Shown here in pieces: positions 8,260-16,927 of a stretch of DNA of 64,000 bases (position 1 is the first letter of the stretch; the number at the start of each line of letters is the position of its first letter). Source of the stretch: Deefgea piscis (GTDB lineage Bacteria; Pseudomonadota; Gammaproteobacteria; Burkholderiales; Chitinibacteraceae); the NCBI RefSeq assembly GCF_013284055.1, contig NZ_CP054143.1:1178001-1242000 (forward strand), written 5' to 3'. A model generated the notes under the pieces. The model searched no databases and was not told where the DNA came from. It was given only the letters and a program-made list of their open reading frames with translations. A program made the translations under genes and the position numbers.

Positions 8260-10866
8260 GTGTGCAAGGCCCATTTTTATTCGCTCGAGCACGAATTGCA
8301 AACCAAGATATCACTACGATTTGCCGTGAGTTTTACTTTTGCCGCCTTACTCATTTTGGCGCTATTGCTTAGTAGTTGGCTGCAATTTCAAAACCAAAAT
8401 AAGGCCATTGAAAACTTAGCTGAAAAAATCATGACCGCACAGGCCACTGAAGTGCGGCATCAATTATTGGATTTTTTAACGGCGCCAATTTTAAATAATC
8501 AAATTCTCAATAATTTATCTGAAATTAAAACCATCAGTGCCGAAACTGATTTAAGCGCGCTGAATCAACCCTTTATAAATACCTATACCCAAGTGCTGGG
8601 TAATAAGCCGGCACTTAGCCTAATTGGTTTTGGTAGCGTTAGCGGACAATTTATCGCTCTAATGCGAGATCAACAAATCACTCGCCTGCTACTGAAAGAC
8701 CAAAGAACTCAAGACCAACTTCAGTTATACCCACACACCGAAATCAGTGCCGATAGTCAAACCATCCCTGGCTTCGACCCTAGAGAGCGGCCTTGGTATC
8801 AAGCAGCGATCCATAGCGGTCAAGCCAGCTGGTCTGATGTCTACGCCACATACAATCGAGAACAATCGGCCACCTTGTCGTATTCCAGCCCGGTGTATAA
8901 CCAAGCCAATCAGCTCATCGGGGTATTAATGAGCGATATTAATATCGATCATTTTAATCAATTTCTACTTGAACAAGCCCTACCCGGTCATGGCGCGATC
9001 TTTATCGTTGACCAACAACAACGCTTAGTTACGCACTCCTCTCCGCGTAGCGTAATGACTGCCAATCCAGACCCACAAGCCCCAGCGCAGCGCACTTTCG
9101 CCAAAGACAGTGAGCAAGCCCAAATCCGTGCCGCCAGTGCCCTACTCAATCAAGGGCCCAATTTGCGCACTCACTTTCAAGTACAAGGCGAGCGCGTTTA
9201 TTTTCAATCGATTTCACTGAATAATCAGCCCGGCATTGATTGGCGAATTATTATTTTAATCCCTGAAAAAGACCTGATTGGCAATCTAAAACAAAATCAA
9301 CGCAATACCGTACTGGTCATTTTATTAATTGGGCTGGCGGTAGCCATGTTGGCATGGGGGGTATTAGGGCGTATTACTCGGCCCATTATTTCCACCACTT
9401 TGGCCGCCGAAAAACTCGGGCATGCCGATTGGCAAGCGATTCCTAGCTCAGGCATTCAGCTTAAAGAAACCGCCCTACTCACCAAAACCTTTAATGAGAT
9501 GGCAAGCAAGCTAGCCTTGTCTTTTGAGCAGCTGAATCAACAGATCCGTTTTGACTCAATGACTGGGCTCATGAATCGCAATGGCCTTGCTGTTGCCATC
9601 AATGATTGGGCGTATACCCCAAGCCAGTCGCAATTGATGCTGCTGATCGGTTTGGATGGCTATCGCGCCATCAACGACAGCGTAGGCCATGAGCTAGGTG
9701 ATGCATTATTGCAATCGATTTCAGTGCGACTCCTAGAGCATCTGCCGCCCAATGCCCTACTTGCTCGCACCGCAGGCGCTGAATTTACCATTTTGTTGCC
9801 AGAAATCAGTAGCCCAGAAGACGCGACCTATACCACGCTACGTTATCTAGCCTATTTTTCAGAAGCTTTTCAAGCCGAGCAATCGGCTGATGAAATCGTC
9901 GTCACCGCATCCATTGGTGCCGTGTATGAACGCTTTAAACGCAGTGATTTAACCGATTGGCTACGTAATGCCAGCGTGGCGCTCGGTAAGGCCAAAGCCA
10001 AAGGCTTTGGCTCTTATACGCTGTTTGAAGCGCAAATGATTGAGCAATCCATCGCCAAAACACGGCTGACTTCAGAGCTTAAACTGGCGCTGGAACGGCA
10101 AGAGTTCCGCGTGTTTTTCCAGCCAGTGATCGATTTACAAAATGGCGAAACCATCGGCGCAGAAGCGCTGATTCGTTGGGAAAGCCCACGCGGGATGATT
10201 TCCCCTGGCGTATTTATCCCAGCAGCAGAAGATTCAGGATTAATTTTACAAATTGGTAATTGGGTATTGCGAGAATCTTGCCAGCAAATTGCCAATCAAC
10301 TTAAAGCCGGCTGGCGGGCTGATTTTGATGTGCATGTGAATGTCTCGGTGCGGCAATTAATTCAGTCAGATTTTTATGAACAACTGCTGTTTATTTTACA
10401 AACCACGGGTTTGCCGGCGCACAACCTCACGCTAGAAATCACTGAATCTTGTTTAGTCACCCAAAGCGAAGTGGTCGCCAAATTAATTCGCCGCGTTCGT
10501 GCGCTTGGTGTTGGCATTGCGATTGATGACTTTGGTACCGGCTATTCATCGCTAGCGTATTTGCATCAATTTGATTTTGACTACCTTAAAATCGATCAAT
10601 CCTTTATCGCCAGAATGCTCGAAAACATTCAAGACGAAGCGATTGTCTCGGCCATTATCAGTATGGCGGCCGGTTTTAAAGTGATTTTAGTTGGTGAAGG
10701 CGTAGAAACTGAAGCCCAAGCCAACCGGCTACGCGAGCTAGGTTGCCAGCGGGTTCAGGGTTATTTCTTTGGGCGACCAGCGCCATTAGCAGCATGGTCT
10801 GACGATATCATTCAACAAAAAGACCAGCAAAAAAATAAAGGTATATTGTCCAATACTTTGATTTAA
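8260..10866 (+). CDS. membrane-bound Cache-HAMP-GGDEF-EAL protein, probable c-di-GMP phosphodiesterase
   Basis: 868 residues. TM1 at about 22-43 is followed by a large periplasmic Cache-type sensor (FDPRERPWYQAAIHSGQASW is characteristic), TM2 at about 349-370, a HAMP-like linker, GGDEF and EAL. The GGDEF signature is degraded to AGAEF, so cyclase activity is unlikely. The EAL domain keeps its catalytic set: EALIRW, NVSVRQL, EITES, DDFGTGYSSL, LKIDQSFI, EGVET and VQGYFFGRP. It should hydrolyse c-di-GMP, perhaps tuned by GTP binding to the degenerate GGDEF. The start is uncertain (GTG at 8260; a TTG about 16 codons later is possible). It is transcribed divergently from parC. Confidence 0.88.
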   Translation: MCKAHFYSLEHELQTKISLRFAVSFTFAALLILALLLSSWLQFQNQNKAIENLAEKIMTAQATEVRHQLLDFLTAPILNNQILNNLSEIKTISAETDLSALNQPFINTYTQVLGNKPALSLIGFGSVSGQFIALMRDQQITRLLLKDQRTQDQLQLYPHTEISADSQTIPGFDPRERPWYQAAIHSGQASWSDVYATYNREQSATLSYSSPVYNQANQLIGVLMSDINIDHFNQFLLEQALPGHGAIFIVDQQQRLVTHSSPRSVMTANPDPQAPAQRTFAKDSEQAQIRAASALLNQGPNLRTHFQVQGERVYFQSISLNNQPGIDWRIIILIPEKDLIGNLKQNQRNTVLVILLIGLAVAMLAWGVLGRITRPIISTTLAAEKLGHADWQAIPSSGIQLKETALLTKTFNEMASKLALSFEQLNQQIRFDSMTGLMNRNGLAVAINDWAYTPSQSQLMLLIGLDGYRAINDSVGHELGDALLQSISVRLLEHLPPNALLARTAGAEFTILLPEISSPEDATYTTLRYLAYFSEAFQAEQSADEIVVTASIGAVYERFKRSDLTDWLRNASVALGKAKAKGFGSYTLFEAQMIEQSIAKTRLTSELKLALERQEFRVFFQPVIDLQNGETIGAEALIRWESPRGMISPGVFIPAAEDSGLILQIGNWVLRESCQQIANQLKAGWRADFDVHVNVSVRQLIQSDFYEQLLFILQTTGLPAHNLTLEITESCLVTQSEVVAKLIRRVRALGVGIAIDDFGTGYSSLAYLHQFDFDYLKIDQSFIARMLENIQDEAIVSAIISMAAGFKVILVGEGVETEAQANRLRELGCQRVQGYFFGRPAPLAAWSDDIIQQKDQQKNKGILSNTLI

Positions 10867-10901
10867 AAGGATTGGATTAATATACCCATTTGTTTTAATG
10901 G

Positions 10902-11876
10902 CTATTTATTTCCATGCTGCAAAACATAATCAATCGCGGCACAGATGGTCGCCACTTGGGCTCGATTACATTGCTCAGCTGTGGCATTGGCGCTATCGGG
11001 ATACACCTCGGTGGTCGTCACATACATCGCATCAGTCATGCCACCACAAAGACCTAAGGCTTTTTTGGCGTAATTGATCACGCCCAATTGCTGTAATGGC
11101 TCACCAATAATGCAGCCCGCGGCATCGGCAGCGGCAATATGTGTTACTTGGCAAACCGCTGAGATTAAAGCCTGTTGAAACTCCGGCTGGGGATTTTCGC
11201 TATCGCCAACCAAATAAAAGCCATCAGGAATATCGTGATATTCAAAAGCGACACCATCCCGGGCAGCTTTAGCCGGGCCAAACTCTGAGTTATCAGTATC
11301 GGTTGTTTCATGCAAATCGATATGCAACGTCACCTGTTTGGCTTGTTCACGAATAAACGCCATCGCAGCGGCAGATTCTGCTGCTGGACTATGCTCGACA
11401 AAAGCACGATTAGGATCAATGGCCAGCGGATTCCAACGATTAATCGTTTCATAAGCCCAAGGGCTAATGCACGGCAAAATTAATACATTAACCGCAGCAT
11501 GATAATGGCTTAATTTTTGGGCAATAAATTGCAAAGCCCCCTGCACCCCACTGGTTTCATAACCATGTACCCCACCAGTAACTAAGACTGTTGGCCGATG
11601 CGCTTGCCAATCACGGCTACGTACAGCAAACACTGGATACTGTGCCAAACCCTGAGGCTGATAATCCAACACCGCATATTCCACCAACTCGGCCCAATCA
11701 GCCAGTGGTGAATCTCGATCTAACAATAAGGCCGTTAATGGGCTAACCACTTCATCCCAGTAATTGCGTTTTCTTTGCTGTATCGCCAGCCAATCAGCTT
11801 TTTCTTTTGCTTGCCAAGCTATACCCAATGTACCGATTGGATAAATAGGCTGATTTACAGTGCTCACTTTTGCCAT
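10902..11876 (-). CDS. M14-family metallocarboxypeptidase
   Basis: 324 residues. The zinc-ligand block GGVHGYETSG (HxxE) is followed by DPNRAF (substrate-binding Asn-Arg) and HIDLHETTDTD (third ligand His). These are the marks of the M14 carboxypeptidase / succinylglutamate desuccinylase superfamily. No signal peptide is present, so it is probably cytoplasmic. The natural substrate (peptide or N-acylated amino acid) cannot be told. It is convergent with the EAL gene and stands alone. A second, clearly different member of the superfamily is at 53660. Confidence 0.8.
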   Translation of the reverse strand: MAKVSTVNQPIYPIGTLGIAWQAKEKADWLAIQQRKRNYWDEVVSPLTALLLDRDSPLADWAELVEYAVLDYQPQGLAQYPVFAVRSRDWQAHRPTVLVTGGVHGYETSGVQGALQFIAQKLSHYHAAVNVLILPCISPWAYETINRWNPLAIDPNRAFVEHSPAAESAAAMAFIREQAKQVTLHIDLHETTDTDNSEFGPAKAARDGVAFEYHDIPDGFYLVGDSENPQPEFQQALISAVCQVTHIAAADAAGCIIGEPLQQLGVINYAKKALGLCGGMTDAMYVTTTEVYPDSANATAEQCNRAQVATICAAIDYVLQHGNK

Positions 11877-11991
11877 GAGGATACGCCTTAAAATGACTCA
11901 ATCATTCAACTATACCATCGCAACACCGCGTCGCAAGCGTGCTGGTATGGCGATAAAAACCGCAGTAAAAAAATCAAAATAATCCAAACAT

Positions 11992-12015
11992 AAAAAAAGG
12001 CGCCCGCAGGCGCCT
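11992..12015 (-). terminator. Rho-independent terminator for the LivJ-like gene
   Basis: A 7-bp stem AGGCGCC / GGCGCCT (11998-12004 and 12009-12015) with a 4-base loop, followed on the minus strand by seven T. It lies 23 bp after the stop of the substrate-binding protein gene. Confidence 0.85.
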
Positions 12016-12037
12016 GATTTTTATCGCTGTCAGTGGC

Positions 12038-13243
12038 TTATTTGGCCGCTGCCGCGCCACCAATGACTTCTAGAATTTCCCATTTACCGTTTTTAACGGT
12101 GTAAACCGTAATCGCGCCATTATTAATATCACCTTTGGCATCAAACGAAATCGGTCCGGTAACCCCTTCATATTTCATCGTGGCCAATTTTGGTAGATAT
12201 TTTGCTGGATCAGCGGAGCCTGCTTCTTGCATCGCTTTCACCATCATATTCACCGAATCGTAGCAATAAGGCGAATACAGTTGCACTTCATTGCCAAACT
12301 TAGCTTTGAATTTTTCTAAGAATGCCTTGCCGCCAGCCAACTGATCTTTAGGTGTGCCTGGGCTTGTAGCATACATACCATCTGCATCCACACCGGCTAG
12401 TTTAATAAATTCCGGTGTTTGTGCACCATCGCCACCCATGATGATGACATTCAAACCCAGCTTTTTAGCTTGTTTTTTCATTGGCGCGGCTTGTGCATCC
12501 ATGCCGCCGTAAAAAATCAAATCTGGTTTACTGCCTTTAATACTGGTTAATACCGCATTAAAATCAGTTTCTTGGTTATTACTAAATTCACGCTTAACAA
12601 TTTGCGCACCAGCGGCTTTTGCGGCAATTTCAAATTCATCTGCCAAACCTTGGCCATATGCAGTGCGATCATCAATGATGGCAACTTTTTTCGCGCCTAA
12701 TTTACTCACAGCATATTGGCCCAGTACTTTACCTTGCTGTGCATCATTGGCCATTACGCGAAATGCCGTTTTAAAACCTTGGTTGGTGTAATTCACCGCC
12801 GTGGCCGATGGTGAAATTTGTGCAATTCCCGCATCAGAATAAATTTTAGACGCTGGAATCGTCGTTCCTGAATTCATATGGCCAATAACACCTGCCACAT
12901 TGGCATCCACAAAGCGCTGCGCCACAGTGGTCGCTGTTTTCGGGTCACCTTGGTCGTCTTCTGAAATCATTTCTAATTTCATTTTTTTGCCGCCAATATC
13001 CACCCCACCGGCCGCATTGATTTCATCAATCGCCAGCTTCACGCCGTTTTCATTGTCTTTACCAAAATGCGCAGCTGGGCCAGTTAAAGCCGCTGAATGC
13101 CCAATTTTAATCACCGACTGGCTTGGCTCTTCCGCCGCCGCCGTCGGCGTGCTTGCCGCTTCGCTGCCAACAGGTGCTTGTTTACCACACGCAGCCAAAC
13201 CCATCACGGCCGCAGCAATCAAACTATAAGAAGTGATATTCAT
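12038..13243 (-). CDS. branched-chain amino acid-type ABC transporter substrate-binding lipoprotein
   Basis: About 401 residues. The start at 13243 gives a clean leader ending in the lipobox GLAAC; a longer frame from 13258 would put its SD too close. The mature protein begins with an Ala/Pro/Glu linker and then IKIGHSAALTGPAAHFGKDNENG, typical of LivJ/LivK (Peripla_BP_6) proteins. VIGHMNSGTTIPASKIY and YGGMDAQAAPMKKQAKKLG follow in the expected order. It would bind a hydrophobic amino acid or similar ligand in the periplasm. No permease or ATPase genes are adjacent, so it must work with components encoded elsewhere. Confidence 0.9.
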   Translation of the reverse strand: MNITSYSLIAAAVMGLAACGKQAPVGSEAASTPTAAAEEPSQSVIKIGHSAALTGPAAHFGKDNENGVKLAIDEINAAGGVDIGGKKMKLEMISEDDQGDPKTATTVAQRFVDANVAGVIGHMNSGTTIPASKIYSDAGIAQISPSATAVNYTNQGFKTAFRVMANDAQQGKVLGQYAVSKLGAKKVAIIDDRTAYGQGLADEFEIAAKAAGAQIVKREFSNNQETDFNAVLTSIKGSKPDLIFYGGMDAQAAPMKKQAKKLGLNVIIMGGDGAQTPEFIKLAGVDADGMYATSPGTPKDQLAGGKAFLEKFKAKFGNEVQLYSPYCYDSVNMMVKAMQEAGSADPAKYLPKLATMKYEGVTGPISFDAKGDINNGAITVYTVKNGKWEILEVIGGAAAAK

Positions 13244-13333
13244 TTCAGGACATTCCAAAACAGAGAAAAAGATGGATCGGTATTAATACCAATAATTGTA
13301 AGGCTCAACGCATCATGCAGTAGCATGCCACAG

Positions 13334-13353
13334 AGGAATACTAGGGTATTCCT
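13334..13353. other. intergenic hairpin
   Basis: AGGAATAC and GTATTCCT form a perfect 8-bp stem with a 4-base loop in the gap between the SGNH esterase (stop at 13380) and the LivJ-like gene (start 13243). It lacks a T-tract, so it is not a standard terminator. It could be an mRNA-stabilising or Rho-dependent end structure. Confidence 0.4.
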
Positions 13354-13379
13354 GTAGCTTGCCGTCAGTTCAAATCAAT

Positions 13380-14450
13380 TTATTGAGTCGCAGTAAACCA
13401 TAACGGTTTGATTTCTCGAATTTTCACTAAGAGTTGCTGCGCAATTTGTTGATGATCTTGTAAATTTGGATGCCACTGACATGCCGTTAGCTGCAAGGGA
13501 TTGACGGCTAAATAATGCACATTTTTGAGCCCAGCCGCCTTGGCCGCCGCCACAACCGCTGGCACTTGGACGCGTAATTGATCATCTGGCCAAACCTTAT
13601 ACGACATCAACACAATCTGTGGCTGTTGATATTTTGCATTTATTTCAGTGATTAAAGCTTGATACGCCGATTGATAATCAGCAGCCAATTGTTCAGCATT
13701 GCGTTTTTCAGTTGAATTAACTGGCGTGGAAAAATCATTTAAACCCAAGGCAATAACCACCATTTGTGGCTGCCAATCTGTCGTCGTAACCACAGAAGTC
13801 GCATCGCTTTGAATTGTCCGTGGATAAAACGTTCGAAAATCTCGATCTGGTAAATGACCATTCCAATTTCGCACCAAACCCATTCCCGACATCGCATTAA
13901 TTTGCCATTCGGCATCTAATTCGCGTGCCACATTGACTGCAAAACCTTGGCGAATATCGGTATTTTCCGCCAAATCAGCGTCTTTACATTCACGCTGTGT
14001 GGATAAACCCGCCAAAGCTGCGGTAAAAGAATCACCAATAAATTCAATTTTGCGCTTCTTCGCCGCTGGAGCCGGCAACCATTGCCCACCCTCCGCTAAA
14101 ACAAAACCATCCACCTGGCCAATATAATCCGGGGTTTCATTCCGGCGTATTAAATCAATTCGATGCCGAGCTGCCGTTAAATTTTTTAGCCAAATCACTC
14201 GTTTACCTGCTGCTGGCGCGATATTTAGCAGGAATTGGCCATCAACTTCGACGGCGTAATAACTACGCTCATCATTTAACGCAATCCCAATGCGCTGCCC
14301 AGTAAATTGAGCCGATAACACCCCACCGGGCCATGTTGCTTGATAACTGCCATTGTTGTGCACCCAACGTCCACTCGCCAAAATTGGCTCTGCAGCGAGC
14401 GCTGTATTGAGCACCGAAAACAATAATGCCAAAATCCCAATGTATTTCAT
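13380..14450 (-). CDS. secreted SGNH-hydrolase, carbohydrate esterase family 2-like
   Basis: 356 residues with a Sec signal peptide (cleavage after ALA near residue 19). An N-terminal jelly-roll-like domain (about 25-125) is followed by an SGNH esterase domain: block I IEFIGDSFTAA with the nucleophile Ser141, block III GLND, and a C-terminal CQWHPNLQDHQ with the catalytic His. The two-domain order is that of CE2 acetyl-xylan / acetyl-glucan esterases. It probably deacetylates or de-esterifies polysaccharide outside the cell. That fits a polysaccharide-degrading lifestyle suggested by the GlcNAc PTS, though no glycoside hydrolase is next to it. Confidence 0.82.
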   Translation of the reverse strand: MKYIGILALLFSVLNTALAAEPILASGRWVHNNGSYQATWPGGVLSAQFTGQRIGIALNDERSYYAVEVDGQFLLNIAPAAGKRVIWLKNLTAARHRIDLIRRNETPDYIGQVDGFVLAEGGQWLPAPAAKKRKIEFIGDSFTAALAGLSTQRECKDADLAENTDIRQGFAVNVARELDAEWQINAMSGMGLVRNWNGHLPDRDFRTFYPRTIQSDATSVVTTTDWQPQMVVIALGLNDFSTPVNSTEKRNAEQLAADYQSAYQALITEINAKYQQPQIVLMSYKVWPDDQLRVQVPAVVAAAKAAGLKNVHYLAVNPLQLTACQWHPNLQDHQQIAQQLLVKIREIKPLWFTATQ

Positions 14451-14574
14451 GATGAATACCTGAAATAAAAATAGAGTTTACGGCTTAGTTGGCAATTTGG
14501 CTGTGTTCAAAACGAATCAATGATTTGTCCAAATCAAACATTAGCGAAATCGATACTTGGTATATAAACAAGCA

Positions 14575-14599
14575 TAAAAAAGCCCCAAAAATTGGGGCT
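14575..14599 (-). terminator. Rho-independent terminator for the 14608 gene
   Basis: AGCCCCAA / TTGGGGCT (14581-14588, 14592-14599) with a 3-base loop and a minus-strand T6 tract. It lies 8 bp after the stop of the solute-binding protein gene. Confidence 0.88.
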
Positions 14600-14607
14600 G
14601 TTTTATT

Positions 14608-15441
14608 TTATAAAATCTGGAAAGTAAAATACTTAAACTGCATTTCTTGATATTGACCCGATTTAATAAGTTGATCTAAAGCTTTATTAAATTTTGCCGC
14701 CATTTCGTGATCATCTTTGGCCAAAGCAATTGCTTCGCCTCGACCTAAGCGAGGATCGCCCTTAATGATATTACCCACATAATTATAATCTTTTGCATGG
14801 AGTGGATCACGTAAGAACTCACCAAACACGGCACTATCACCAAACACTAAATCGACTTCATTTTTATTCATCGCCAGCAATAAGGCATCGGCATCAGGAT
14901 AATGCTTTAATTTCACTTTGCTATTATCAAATTCAGCCGCCAAATAATCAGAAAAAGTTGTATTGATAACCACGCCAATGGTTTGTCCTGCTAAACGTTC
15001 GGGTGTCATCACTGGGAAGATAAATTGACGATTATTTTTGGCCAAATACGCCGCAGGAACCCGTGCATAAGGCTGTGTAAACTGAACTAATTTTTCACGC
15101 TCATCAGTAATCGACATCGTGGCAATAATCGCATCGGCTTTTTTAGCCTGCACTGCAGGAATTAAATCATCCCATTCATAGCGCTCAATACTGCACTTAA
15201 CCGCCATTTCTTTACACAGCGCATTGGCCAAATCAATATTAAAACCAACTAATTGCTGATTTTTATCTAAATACTCGAATGGTGGATATTTACCCTCTAG
15301 GGCAATACGTAAAAGTGGTTGCGATTCGGCCGCTGCACTAGCGATCTGCGTTGTCGACGTTGCTGTTTTTTTGTGTAACAGCGAAAAATACAACACCGGC
15401 GCAGCGATGATTGCAACAGCAATCACAATCCATTTTTTCAT
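14608..15441 (-). CDS. amino-acid-type periplasmic substrate-binding protein (SBP family 3)
   Basis: 277 residues. An N-terminal hydrophobic segment (about 4-20) is followed by a Ser/Thr/Ala linker and an SBP_bac_3 domain: LRIALEGKYPPFEYLDKNQQLVGF, DLANALCKEM, WDDLIPAVQAKKADAIIATMSITDERE and VIGDSAV-like blocks. The family binds polar or basic amino acids (HisJ/ArgT type). There is no lipobox; the N-terminus could be an uncleaved anchor or a signal peptide. Like the LivJ-like gene it is an orphan without permease genes. It ends at its own terminator. Confidence 0.87.
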   Translation of the reverse strand: MKKWIVIAVAIIAAPVLYFSLLHKKTATSTTQIASAAAESQPLLRIALEGKYPPFEYLDKNQQLVGFNIDLANALCKEMAVKCSIERYEWDDLIPAVQAKKADAIIATMSITDEREKLVQFTQPYARVPAAYLAKNNRQFIFPVMTPERLAGQTIGVVINTTFSDYLAAEFDNSKVKLKHYPDADALLLAMNKNEVDLVFGDSAVFGEFLRDPLHAKDYNYVGNIIKGDPRLGRGEAIALAKDDHEMAAKFNKALDQLIKSGQYQEMQFKYFTFQIL

Positions 15442-15663
15442 GATGATTCATCCATTGCTCTGTAAGTCGCAAATCATACGGAGAGCGGATTTGAATCGAA
15501 TCAGTAGTTTCCCCGCTTGTTTATTATTAAATTTATTTATTAAACAAAATCACAATCACATCGAACCTCAAAGCGTCGCTATTTACCACGTTGTCATCAC
15601 CACAAAAGCGTCCTAGCAATATTATTCGCTATACTCAGTAACTTAAACATTGTGGAGACTAAA

Positions 15664-16740
15664 ATGTTCTTTACTGATAAAAAATACATTGCCGACTTAA
15701 ACGAACAAATACATCAATTGCACGCCGAGAATGCACAGCTAAAAAAAGAAAATTCAAAGCTAAACGGTGATCAGCAATTTATCTCCAGTTTACAAGTGCA
15801 AGATAATGGCGATGGAAAATACTATCAGTCCTTATTCAAGACTATGGATTTATTTGGTGAGTCGCTCAAATTAAGTGCGCACTCAATCGGCCATCTGACC
15901 GATAAAATGCACGAAGAATTACGCTGCGCCGCTGAATTATCTCGCGTGGCCCAAGACAATAACCAAGCAATTAATACGATTGCAAATAGCTTAAATCAAC
16001 TATCCAGCACCGCAGTACAATCAGTGAGTGACGTCGATAAACTTAACCAGCAATCTGATCAAATTAGCGGCATCGTGCAAATGATCAAAGAAATTGCCGA
16101 TCAAACCAATCTATTAGCACTCAATGCGGCCATTGAAGCCGCCCGTGCCGGCGAACAAGGTCGGGGTTTTGCAGTCGTTGCCGATGAAGTACGTAAACTT
16201 GCAGAACGAACCGGATCGGCAACCAAAGAAATTAGTCAATTAGTCGGCGATATTCGTACTGAAACCCAATCGGTTAAATCCACAATGAACACTCTCGCCG
16301 AGCAAACGGCCCAATTTAGTGCTATGGGCAGCAATGCGGCGGATGAAATGAGTTTATTGATTAAAATTTCCGCCGAGATGGAAACGCTGGTGAGTAAAAA
16401 TAGACTCAATACGTTTGTTGAAGTGAGTAAACTCGATCATATTGCATTTAAATTTAAAGTTTACGAAAGCGTTGCCGGTGGCGCTGCCATGCCAAATATC
16501 AATGATCCGCATCAATGCCGTTTTGGTCGCTGGTATTACGAAGGTGAAGGCAAAGCACAGGCGGGCAATCATCCGGCCTATCGCGAATTAGAAGTGCCAC
16601 ATAATGAAATTCATCAAATTGGTAGCCAAGCCTTTAGCGCATGGCAAGCTGGGCAAAAATCACAAGTGATTGAAGCACTCAATCGGATGGAAAATACCAG
16701 TTTAAAAATGATCCATATTTTAGATAAGTTGATAGATTAA
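15664..16740 (+). CDS. soluble methyl-accepting chemotaxis protein with C-terminal CZB domain
   Basis: About 358 residues with no transmembrane helix. A short coiled coil at the N-terminus ([18 protein letters not shown]) is followed by a MCP signalling hairpin whose tip contains [20 protein letters not shown] and [16 protein letters not shown]. The C-terminal CZB zinc-binding domain has [15 protein letters not shown] and a following HNEIH. The architecture is that of TlpD-type cytoplasmic receptors, which sense zinc or reactive oxygen/chlorine species and signal to CheA. The start at 15664 is preferred over a GTG at 15652 because GGAG lies 7 bases before it. The gene is alone and divergent from the SBP gene. 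Confidence 0.9.
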   Translation: MFFTDKKYIADLNEQIHQLHAENAQLKKENSKLNGDQQFISSLQVQDNGDGKYYQSLFKTMDLFGESLKLSAHSIGHLTDKMHEELRCAAELSRVAQDNNQAINTIANSLNQLSSTAVQSVSDVDKLNQQSDQISGIVQMIKEIADQTNLLALNAAIEAARAGEQGRGFAVVADEVRKLAERTGSATKEISQLVGDIRTETQSVKSTMNTLAEQTAQFSAMGSNAADEMSLLIKISAEMETLVSKNRLNTFVEVSKLDHIAFKFKVYESVAGGAAMPNINDPHQCRFGRWYYEGEGKAQAGNHPAYRELEVPHNEIHQIGSQAFSAWQAGQKSQVIEALNRMENTSLKMIHILDKLID

Positions 16741-16845
16741 GCCGATCTAACATCTTGATGAATGTTTTTGCCATGCTATGGTACGCGCGGTATGTTCTGC
16801 ACAATTTAATGATAACTAGGCTTCTAGTGCGAATAACTCAAGCAT

Positions 16846-16873
16846 AAAAAAACCCGCAGCTTGCGGGTTTTTT
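16846..16873. terminator. bidirectional terminator between the chemoreceptor gene and parE
   Basis: CCCGCA / TGCGGG (16853-16858, 16862-16867) with a 3-base loop, flanked by A7 and T6, able to work in both directions between the two convergent genes. Confidence 0.85.
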
Positions 16874-16927
16874 ACGTGGTATATCGCCATAAGCTAATCA
16901 CATAAAGGCTTACAGCTTAATACGCTA

